From Edaphochlamys debaryana (lineage: Eukaryota; Chlorophyta; Chlorophyceae; Chlamydomonadales), in NCBI GenBank assembly GCA_016858145.1, contig JAEHOE010000001.1, positions 1,736,001 to 1,800,000 on the forward strand: a stretch of DNA of 64,000 nucleotides, read 5' to 3'. Below, piece after piece: positions 12,368 to 22,493 of the stretch; positions within the stretch are counted from its first letter, which is position 1, and each line of letters opens with the position of its first letter. A model generated the notes under the pieces. It was not told the DNA's origin, did not search any database, and saw only the letters and a program-made list of their open reading frames with translations. The translations under genes and the position numbers were made by a program.

Positions 12368-15300
12368 TCAGGGGTACGCCGGCGGCGACGGGTACGCCCC
12401 CTCCTCAGGCCTCGGCACCAGCACAAACACGTACCGCACCCGCACCATGACCCCCGCCAGCCGCCCCCGCATGGGCGCCACCGTCTCGATACCCCCCAGG
12501 CGGTAGCCCTCTGGCACGGGGGCCACGGGGGCCAGGGCGCCGGGGCACGTGCCCCGCCCGCTGCCCACCTGCCTCACGCCCCCATCCGCCGTGAACAGCA
12601 CCAGGCGCTGCACCGCGGCGCCGCGGTCGCCCTCCTCGCTGCAGCAGGCGGACACGCCCACGATGCGGTCGGGGCCGGCCGGGTCCCACCTGTGGGTCCA
12701 GAAGCGGCGAGCGTGATGGAAGGTTAGGGGGGCAGCAAGGAGCGGGTGGGCAGAATGCTAGGGCGGCGTGGAGGCGGCAAGGCTTCTTGCGGTGGAAGCG
12801 ACGTGTTCCCGCCTGCATGCACGCACTGACCGTATCTGGTGCACGGGGGTGCCCGAGTCGAGGCCGCCGCTGAGCGCGTAGTCGCCGTGGATCTGCCCCA
12901 CTGCCGGGCCCTCGTACACCGCCTGCGCCCAGGCCAGCAGGCCCAGCAGCTGGTCGGGGCACGTGGGGTGGCCGCACCGCCGGGACGTGGACTGGCCCTG
13001 CGCACGTGGGGTTGGGGGGCAGAGGCTCAGCAGGGGTGTGTGGATGAGGGGAGGGGGTGGAGGCCGCGGGGGACACGGGTGCATGACTGGTGAAACAACA
13101 GAGCCGCGGCTGTCAATGTTGTGGGGTAGGAGGAAGCCATGTCGCGGAGGCTAGGCCGGGTGGGTGCTGCTGGAGGGCTGCCGGGAGGGGGGCGCGAGGG
13201 GGGTGGCGGTCAAGGCCAACCGGTGGTCCACGGGGGCGCCACACGGGGGGGGGGGGGGCAGGGGGAGGCGCGCACGGGGGCGCTCACCTGGAAGCCGATG
13301 AGGGGCGTGGAGTAGATCTCCGATGAGGTGCGGTCCGAGGCGTAGGCGTAGAGATGGCTGTCGTGGTCGAAGCCGGGGGGCAGGCGGTGGCCGCACACCC
13401 AGGGGCTGTACCGGAACACGGGGTCGCCTGGGGCGGGGGGCAGGGGGTGTTTGTTGCTGAGCAGGATCGAGGGCGGGCGGGAGGGCGACAGGGAGCGGGG
13501 TTGAGGAGGGTCGGGCGGCTGGGCGAGAGAGCGGCGCGCACACGTGCAGCAGGCGCGAGGCGCGGAGCTGGGGTGTGTGCAGGGAGGCAGGACGGGGGCC
13601 AGGGCGGAGCGGCTCTTATCGCGCCAGCATCCGCACCTTCCGGCGGCGGGGAGGCGTCCCCATAGATGGGCACCTCTGCGGGCGGCTCCGCCTGGGGCCA
13701 CTCGGGCACGTCCGGGGGCGCCAGGGGCTCCGCCTCGCCGTCCGGCGCCCCGGGCTCCCCCTCGGGTGGCTCCGGCATGTAGGGGCCGGAGGGGGGGTAG
13801 GGGGGCGCGGGGGAGGGCGGCGAGGGCGGCTGCGGCGGCAGCAGCCTCTCCGGCTGCCGGGCGAACACGAACCGTATCCGGTGCACCCAGGCGTCAGGCG
13901 GTGGGCCGCTTCCTCCAGGCCCTCCAGGCCCAGCCGGGCCCCCGGGCCCGCCCGGGCCCGGCCTCTCCCCCCTGGGTGGGCTCTGCGTCTCGAAGCCCGC
14001 CAGCAGGTAGCCCGGCGGCACCCGGGTGTAGGGCAGGGGGTTGAGGCACCAGGCGGGCTGCCCCCCCAGCATGCGTAGCTCCATGCCGGCGGTGTAGAGG
14101 TTGAGGCGCTGGGGGGGGTAGTGGGTTGGAAGGTAGGCAGCGGGCGGGGTTTGGTAGGGAAGCGGGGCGGCGGGGAGTTGCCTCACAGGGCAAGGACCTT
14201 CGTCCTGCAAGGGGTGACCGCAGCGCCTTGACCGTGCGAGCCCGCATGAAACGCACCTGCACGGCATTGCCGTACAGCCGTCCCGTACAGCACGCCGCCA
14301 CCCACTGCACCCGGTCCGCCCCCGTGGAGCTGAGCGCCAGGCGGCGGGTGGGCAGGGGCGAGGGGGCGGTGGCGTTAGAGCCGGGGGGCTCGGGCGGGTG
14401 GGAGCCGTGCAGGGGCCCCTGAGCCTGGCCCTGGTCGTACGAGGACCTGCACGTGCGGGAAAGCAATGTTGGGAGGAGTGCTTAAGTTGCTGTGTACCTT
14501 ACAATGGTAAGGCGACAGAAGACTGCCCAGCGGCGGTTGGGAGCAGGAGATTAGACTGCGCAGCGGCTTCTCATCGATTCTGCCTCCGTCAGGCCTCCGA
14601 GTTCCCCGTGCCATGCACCACCCTCCCTCCGCGCCACTCACTGCATCGTCTGCAGCACCGCCAGGCCCGTCACCGCCACCTCGCTCAGCCAGTGCAGCTG
14701 CGGGGGCAGCGAGGAAGCCAGGGCCGCGTCGCTGGCGGTGTCCAGGCCCTCGCCTCCCTTGGTGCCGCAGTACCAGGTGCTGAAGATGAGGTCTCGCCCC
14801 GCCGGCGGGGGAGCTGGGGGCCGAGGAAGGAGGGGAGTGAAGAGGGTGAAAGCTCGTTGGGGTGGGTTACCGTAGGGGTCGACGGCCGGTACCGTGGCCG
14901 GCAGCTGGGATGTTAGGGGCGGACACGAGTGGCGCTACCAATTTACCCGGCGATACCCGGCGATTGGGCCGGGAGGTGTGCCGTGCATCGCAAGGTGCAA
15001 GGCGAGACCAGGGGCTTACCTGGTGCAGGGGAGGGGTAGCCGCCATACCCATACGAGCCGTACGGTCCGTACGGCCCGTACGGACCGGGAGGGGGTGGCG
15101 GCTGTGAGGGCGGCGACGGGGGCGGCGGGCTCCTGCGGAAGTGAGGCGAGGAGGGGCGAGGGCGGGTCAGGAGCTGTGCCCTAGGCCGCGCCTGGCCACA
15201 CGGCCCGCGGTCCTCACCAGTAGGGGATGAAGATATCGTCGCCTTCGTCTATGGGCGGCGGGTTATCCATCTCCAGCTCATGACTCGCGACTGGGGAACG

Positions 15301-15585
15301 GTAGCGGCAACGGCACGGACAACGGGGGTCAGGCTGGGCGAGAGGGAGTTGGTCGGCCCACGAGCTTCTCCCCCGTGAAGTGCACTTACCGCCTGGTAGC
15401 GCGTCCGAGTCCAATAGCCTGCGCGCAGCTTGTGCAGGACCTGCAAGTGCCGATTTCGGAGTGAGATGGCGGACCCCAAGCCCAAACCCATGCTCAGCGT
15501 GCACCTCTGCTCTTCGATTACCTGATAGCAGTGTTGCCAGGGATATTGCGAGCACGAGCGTGATTTTCCGCATTGGCGGGCTCAT
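12368..15585 (-). CDS. secreted protein with Pro/Gly/Tyr-rich segment and internally repeated module, 587 aa
   Basis: Ten exons: 15585-15522, 15440-15390, 15290-15218, 15132-15020, 14813-14642, 14446-14257, 14108-13637, 13427-13288, 12997-12831 and 12689-12368. The start was chosen because MSPPMRKITLVLAISLATLL is a good signal peptide ending near PAQA (residue 26); an upstream non-consensus extension is not needed. Residues about 60-100 read SPPPPSPPSQPPPPP then GPYGPYGPYGSYGYGGY, as in hydroxyproline-rich wall proteins. The rest has Cys and Trp and seems to repeat a module: LPYTRVPPGYLLAGFET followed by VHRIRFVFAR, and later VPEGYRLGGIET followed by VRVRYVFV. A second proline-rich linker separates the halves. 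It is probably extracellular matrix or cell surface. The fold is not recognised. Confidence 0.7.
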
Positions 15586-16397
15586 TCCGCGACGTCCCCC
15601 AGCAAACGGCGCAGGCCCTAGAAGCAGGCGCAAGGCGTAAACGCTGGCTGTACCCGGCTGCTATGGAAGCCGAGGTCTGCCTTGAACCTGGGATACGCTC
15701 TGGTCCCAGAGAGACATCAACGCAGGTTTCAGCTCAGGCGACTCGAAAGCTCACAGGTAGTATGTTGGCGGAGGGGCCGATATATGTGTAGCTGTGTGAC
15801 AAGGTAGGAGGTGGGCTGCTGTGCGGTATTGCGATATATGCGATGGTCCTGGCGAGTACCTGGCCTTACCTGAGTGGCGGAGGCCAACCGCCACGGCAGC
15901 GACGCGCGGCGAGCACATCGCCCCTTCCCATGCCTGGCGCCTTGCCTCACGCAGTAGACCCGCACACCTGCGAGAGCTGACCACGCTCGGCTCTGCCAAC
16001 TGAACGGGGCTTGTGCCGTACTATACAAGGGCAAGGCACTTCCGATCCATCGCTTCTCGCCGCTTTCCACGTCTACCCGGGCGTACGATGCACGGATGCC
16101 AGACCGCTTCTCCAGACCCATTCCGCACGCTCTGCAAGCCCTTGCCCTGTCCACACACAGCCCCCTGACATCTGCTCGCTCCTTCAGCAAGGCGGCAGGC
16201 CAGGCACCCCCAAGCCTTATGTTGTGCGGGACAGTCCCCCTCTACGGTAGTCCCCAGGCCAAATGCACATTGTCCTCAATATGGCCAGCCGCAAATCTCG
16301 CACCCCCCCACATATTCCCCGGCACGCCGCGCGCCCCTCCCCACCTTCCCCATTACCCTTCCCCTCCCCCCGCGCCCCCCCCCAGCCCCACCCCGCC
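15586..16397. other. intergenic between two minus-strand genes
   Basis: 812 bp holding the 3' UTR of the WD40 gene and the promoter of the secreted-protein gene. An A/T-rich patch around 15779-15790 (reads ATATATG on the plus strand) could serve as a TATA-like element about 200 bp upstream of the start. Nothing else is visible. Confidence 0.4.
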
Positions 16398-19300
16398 TCA
16401 CTTGCTCGGCCCCCGCGCCCCCGTCCGCCCGGCCCCCAGCGCCCCTCCCGTGATGCTCTTCCCCGCCCCCGCCCCCCCGCGGCTGAGCAGCCCCCCCGTG
16501 GGCACCTGGCTGCTGCGCGTGCTGCCCCGGTCGTCGTCCGCCGCCGCCGCCGCCGCTGCCGCCGCCGCCGCCCGCTTGTGTGCCGTGGTGTTGATGTCGT
16601 GCAGCAGGGAGCGGCCCAGCTCGTCCAGCTTGGCGCCCAGGGTGCCGGGGGGCTCGGGCGCGGCGGAGTCCAGGCCCAGGTCCTGGGGGCGGCAGGGAGA
16701 GGGAGGGAGGGGAAGCGGAGGACGAGGTCGTCGGAGGACAGGTAACGTGTTCCAGCGGACACGCTTTTCGGGGCTGGCGAAGGATGCTAGCGGACCTGTA
16801 AGCAGCTGGTAAGGCAGGTCGCGTCGGAGCTCTGGGAGCACCGAAGGTCAAGCTGGCTCCCGGTATCCCTTGCAGCTGAACAGTCATAGTTGCCTTGCTG
16901 GACCGCCCCCCCCCCCCGGCTCCCTTGCGCCCCCGCCCCCTCACCGCCTCGGCCATGGGCTTGTGCCGCCCCCGCCCCTTCTTGCGCCCGCCCGCCGGGG
17001 CGTCGTCATCGTCGTCGTACACCCCCATGCCCTGGAGCAGCTTCATGGGGTTGATCTGCATGGGACGAATCCGGGAAAGATGATCACATGCAGCCTGCAG
17101 GGGCAGATGCCGTACAGAGCCCAGCCTTGGCCCCTCCTGCCCCACAACCCTCCCCCGCCCACGCCCACGCTGCCTCCTCCGTCCATCTGCCCTGCTCCCC
17201 AGCTCGCCCCACACTCCCGCACTGCCTCCCGTACGTACATCCGTCAGCGCCTTGGGCATCTCGAGCGGGTGCGCTTTCTCGTACTCGGATACGAAATGAT
17301 CCTCGTCCTCGTCGTACTCAAGCAGCAGCATGTTGGGCGCGTTGCCGCCCTCGCCGCCGCCGCCGCCCCCGCCGCCGCCACCCGCCTTGCGGTCCTTGGG
17401 CCGGAACCACAGGCGCAGGGACTTGTCCCACGAGGCCGTTACGTAAGCGTCGCAGTCCTTGATGTAGCCGATGCCGCGGATCACGTCGGTGTGGCCCGCG
17501 TACCTAGGAGGTTTGGGGGAGGGAGCAAGGGGTTGGCAAGGGAGGAGGCAAGGGGAGGGTTTCGGTAAGGCAGGGCCAGGGCGGCAGGACGCGAGCTCGC
17601 CAGGGGGCTGGAGGGGGCAGTCCCCTGCAGGCAGGGGATCACGAGCCAGTCCCTCCCCTCGTGTGCCGCCCCGCACCGTGCCAGGGGCATGGGGTCGTCC
17701 AGGTCGTACACGAAGGCGGTGCGGTTGAGCATGGCGGAGATGAGCAGCCTGGGGGGTGGGGGGTGGGATTGGAGGTTGGAGGTGGTGGGGGTGGGGGTCA
17801 CAGCACGGGTAGACAGCGGGGCTGAGGGTGGGGACTGGGGAGAACGAAGGCCGGGGTAGGGGGCAAGCCATCCCCTGAGCAAAGCCGCCACGCCGCCTCC
17901 CTAACTGCTGTTCCGGGCCCTCCAACTCGACAACTCTGCCCCCCGCGCCCCACCGGTTGACGTTGTCCACGTAGATGCACTGCACGCTGCCGCCCGTGTA
18001 CGTGAACTGCTGCAGCTTGTGGCCGTCGGGGCTCCACAGCCGGATGGTGTCGTCGTCCGCAGCCGTCACCCAGCAGTGCCGGAACTGCACCCACCGCACC
18101 TGCGGAGCGCGCGGCACGGCCACATCCCCACATGTGTGGAGGCGAATGAGAGCTCGCTCCCAACTGGATGACTGCATTTCCCTTGCCCATTCCCGGTCGT
18201 AAGCCCGGGCTGCAAGTTTCCCCCTCCCAATCCCCCTCCCCTCCCCTCCCCTCCCCCACCTGTGTGACCTCGGGCACGTCCCTGTTGGCCTGCTGTATGG
18301 TCTCCAGCACGATGCCGCTGGCCGAGGGCAGCCCCGCCAGGTCGGACTTGGTGAGCCACGTCATGTTGGTCTTGGGGCCGCGGCCCGTGGTGCCGCCCTC
18401 GTCGTCGCCGCCCGCCTCGGGGCCGTCCGCGTGGTCCAGGGACAGCACGTGCTTCACCTGGGGGGGCAGTGGGGGGGGGGGGTGCAGGAGGGAGGGAGGG
18501 GGGAGGGGTGGGCGGAAGACAGCGGGGCACCGCGTGGGGGTGGCATGACACGGGATGGGATGGAGCAACAGAGGGGCGAGGGATGAACGAGGAGTGTGGG
18601 CGGGCGATGACACGCACAGGAGATGTAGGCGCATGGTGCCCTATGATAAATTGTAAAGGCACATCATGGCCAACACATCAGTGCGTGACCCAAGCCATCT
18701 AACGCTCTTGCGTCCGTCCCGTAATCTGAACTCTGCTCGCCTGCGCGGGCCTCTTGACGTTCCAGATTTTGACCTTGTTGCCCATGCCGCACGTGGCCAG
18801 CTCGTCCCGCTCCTCGCAGTACTCGAGGCACTGCAGCGGCGAGTCGTGCGCGTTGAAGACGCACTGCGGGGGGGTAAGGGGCGGGGGGGGTAAGGGGCGG
18901 GGGGGGTAAGGGGCGGGGGGCGGCGGGAGGCCGCGCAGGCAGGGCGGAGTCAGCACTTCACGCAGGAGGGCAACCGTGCAAAAGTCAAGGAACAACAGTA
19001 TGGGTACGCTTCAAGAGGGCGCAAGGCAGCATTAGCAGCACCTGCAGCGACAGTAGCTCGGGGGCCCCCCAGAGGCTGCGCCCGGGCCGGCCACCGCACG
19101 CACCGCCACTGGCTTCATGGTGGTGAGGTCCCAGATGCGCAGGGTCTTGTCGAAGGAGGTGGAGGCCAGCAGGGTGCCCTTGAGCAGCGCCAGGCCGCTG
19201 ATGCGGGCCTCGTGGTCGGTGAAGTCGGTGGGGAGGGGCACGTCGTTGTAGGTGGGCACCACGCCTGGGGGGGAGGGGGCGGGACGGGAGAAGGGGGTGG

Positions 19301-22204
19301 AGGCGCGGAAGGCGAGGGTGAGGGGCGGTTGGAGAGGTGAGGTAGATTGGGTCCGGAGCTCCGCCGCTGCCCGTCGCTCCTCTACCGGTACTCCACCTCT
19401 GTTGCCTACGTCCGGGGCTTTGAGGACCCGCTCCGGCCCGCGCACCACCCCCCCAACCACCCCCCCTGTCCCCGGACGCACTGTGCAGGTAGTGCAGGTG
19501 GATGGTGGCGTCCTCGCTGCCGGTGATGAGGCAGTTGAGCGAGGGCGAGTAGACCATGCAGTATATGTTCTTGGAGTGCAGCGGCCACTCCTCCACGCAC
19601 ACGTATACGTCGCAGTTCTGCTCCACGTCCAGCTGCCAGCGGAGGACCTGCGGCCAGGGAGCGGCGGGGAGGGGGCAGGGGCAGGGCGGTTGGCGGCCTA
19701 CAGTTTGTATTCACTGAGGGCACTGAGGGCAAACTTCACCCTCCTGTGGAATGTCGGGTGTGGGGTGTGCTGACCTTGAATAAGAAGCAACTAAAGTGAA
19801 CCCAAAGCAGCAGTGGGTGTGGTGTGGTGTGAGGTGGTCAAACAGGGGGTGCATCTCTTCCCGCTGGCTGTAGTAGAGGACACCATGCGTCCGCAGTCGG
19901 GTCGAGAACACATGCTGAGCCGTGCTTGCCGCACGCCCCCCGGCTCGGGGGCGCGTGCCCAGCAGGGGCAACCCAGGCGCACCTTGCCGTCCGCGCCGCA
20001 GCTGAAGATCTCGTCTGGGGGCACTTCCTCCTCGTCGTCGTCCGGGCGCTCCTTGGCGGGGGTGACCACGATGACCCCCTCCACCCAGTCCTCGTGCTTG
20101 CGGAACGTCCTGGGGGGGTGGACGAGCAGCCGCGCAACGGGGCGGCAGGGTGAGGCGGAAGGGCAGGGGGTGATAAGAGCCGTCACGGGGCATGCAGGAC
20201 GGGGCCCTGGAGGCCGTAGGGTGGAGGGCGGGCTGTGCGCTGGTGGTGGTACGGCATCACGGTTGCTGAAGCGGTGCCGTACCTGTACGCTCCCATGTGG
20301 TTGTACTGCCACATGACGAGCTGGCGCGTCTTGGAGGCGCCCAGCAGCATGTCGGTGCCCATGGGGGCGTACATGTACTCGATCTTGAAGCGGTCCAGGC
20401 CGCTGGCCTCCTGCGGGGTGGTGGGGCAGGGGGGTGGGGCACAGCGGCTTGGGTTGACGGTCCTAGCAGCTGTGCTCAAGCCCATCGCTTCCACCGGCCT
20501 GACCGATGCTTGAGAACTCGCCTGTAGCCGCAGTGGGCAGTACCGGTATCCCCGCCCCGCCCCGTCCCGGCCTCCGCCCTCCGCCAGCCCCCTCCCTCCC
20601 CGCCCCCCCCCAGCCGCCGCACCTGCACGTACTGCGTCACGTTGGCGGGTGCGCGCGGGTCGTAGGCCACCAGGCGCCCGAAGCGGCCCGAGGCCCAGTA
20701 CATGTTGGTGGAGGGCACGTAGGCCACCGCCACGGGCTGGTCGTTGATGGACTCAAACTTGTCCAGCAGCCTGGGGTGGGGGTGGGGGGCGGGAGGGGCA
20801 GGGAGACCGGGGCTTCAATGGTCTGCCCTGAGCAGGACTTGGAGATGGACTGACGGGCTGTGGCTAGAGCTTGGCATGCGCTCGCAGATGGTACCAGGGA
20901 CCCACGGCTTGGCTAACGGCAGTTCTGCTGCAGCTCTACCCGGCCCTCCTCACCTGCCCTCCATGGACCAGACTTTCATAGATCCGTCGATGGATCCAGT
21001 GAGGATCGAGTTGGTGAAGGTGTCGTACGCCATGGACACGATGGCGGCGGTGTGGCACTTGCGGATGCGCTGGAAGGCCTCCTTGGGCTTCTCCAGCTTG
21101 TCGTACTCGTACATACAGATGCACTTGTCGTACCTGCAGGAGGGCGTTGTGCGGCGGGGACGCTCTCACGACCGCTCCCATGTCACCCTCCCCCCGGGTG
21201 CTAGGCGACCCGACCCGCCACCGCTGACCTTCCCCTCTTTGCAACCCACTCCCACTGGCCTGCGTCTCCGCGTCCCACGCTTCCGGGCCCAGCCCCCACC
21301 CAAGCTCTCCCACGAAGGGCACGCCCTCAACCCCAACCACAAACCCCCAAACCAAGCCAGCCGCCGCCTCACCCGCCCGTGATGATCTTCCCGGTCTCCG
21401 TGATGATCATGCACGACACCACGTCCGTGTGGCAGAAGTCGGGGCCGCGGAAGGGCGAGTAGAGGCGCTTCAGAATCTGGGGCGGGTCCAGAGCCACGGA
21501 CGTGTCCTTCAGCCCTGACGCCACCGAGCGCTGCTGCTGCGTGGTCTTGCGCGCCTCCAGGAGGTCCACTTTGAAGAGGAGGACCACCGCGTTCCCGCCC
21601 ACGGCCAGGTAGCGGTGCTTGCTGTCCCAGGCCAGGGAGAAGACCGGGCCGATCTCGGCCGAGGCCATCTGGGTCGGGGGAAAGGGGGTGGAGAAGGGAG
21701 GGAGGGGAGGGGAGGGGAGAGGGTGGGGCAGGGGGAGGGGGGGAAGGGAGGAGGTGGAGGGGCCGCGGGGACTGAAGGCGGCAGGCGGGGGTGCCGAACC
21801 CCGGTGGGACGCCCTGGCAGGGGGGACCCCCTTCCCGAGCTGCCCAAGTGCGTGCCTGTAGGTTGACGCCCTTGTCTGTCCATATCCCAATCGTGTTGTC
21901 GATGGACGAGGAGAACAGCAGCTTGCAGGTGCTGGAGTAGGCGAGGCAGGTGACCGCGCCCTTGTGACCGTGCTGGGTGCGGAGGAGGACGCCGTTCTTG
22001 GCGTCCCACACCTGCGGGGGCCGCGGCCGTCGCAGCGTCTCAGGGGTCGATGAGCCTTCAGCACCTCCTCTCTCCAGGGCTTACCCGAATAACCTTGTCG
22101 CCATCCGCGGAACTATAGAGCTCCTTTAGCACTCGGTTGTATGCTATGCTGCTCACAGGCGACTCGTGAGCCTCCTCTAAGACTCGAATCACTTCCATCG
22201 CCAT
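16398..22204 (-). CDS. large multi-WD40-repeat protein, 893 aa
   Basis: Sixteen exons: 22204-22085, 22011-21856, 21668-21373, 21133-20954, 20770-20623, 20410-20283, 20109-19983, 19647-19482, 19264-19104, 18863-18741, 18457-18260, 18099-17954, 17748-17677, 17503-17239, 17055-16945 and 16682-16398. Successive WD repeats are clear: KVIRVWDAKNG, NTIGIWTDKG, GSMKVWSMEG, KTLRIWDLTT, KVKIWNVKRP, DTIRLWSPDG, KSLRLWF. Two seven-blade propellers are likely, followed by a basic and Ala-rich tail (KRAAAAAAAAAAADDD). No signal peptide or membrane segment. Such long tandem-propeller proteins are frequent in axonemes (WDR49/WDR64-type architecture), but that is only an analogy. Introns 2 and 10 appear to start with GC (CAG|GCACGC, CAG|GCGAGC), since no GT keeps the frame there. 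It shares a 289-bp divergent promoter region with the ERCC8-like gene. Confidence 0.8.
18863..18926. repeat. G-rich tandem repeat in an intron of the WD40 gene
   Basis: About three copies of a unit of roughly 17-19 bases, TAAGGGGCGGGGGGGG, lie just upstream (in gene sense) of the exon ending at 18863, i.e. near the intron start on the gene's other side. On the transcript it is C-rich; on the plus strand it could fold as a G-quadruplex. Confidence 0.6.
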
Positions 22205-22493
22205 CTTGGGCAACGGTGATCAGCTACCGTGCGCGACAGCGCGGTCTAACATGTCCCCATGCTACTTGGCCAGGTGTGTCTTCCAGGGCCTGATATGTTC
22301 TCCTCTAACCTTCTATATCGTTGGGGACTGCAGGAAGTGACGACAACGTCTTTGGTCGCGGCCTCCATGCCGCGCTCGGCATGTTGCCGCGCCTCATTTC
22401 ATGCCCTGAAGCTGCACTCCCTGCACACAAAACACAGTAGAACACACATTATAACCAGCACGCCACCTACCGCGACTCTGCCAATCGTGTCCA
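22205..22493. promoter_or_regulatory. short divergent promoter region, WD40 protein / ERCC8-like
   Basis: 289 bp lie between two opposite start codons (22204 on the minus strand, 22494 on the plus strand). A bidirectional promoter is inferred from spacing. The region is less GC-rich than the neighbouring exons. No named element is recognised. Confidence 0.45.
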
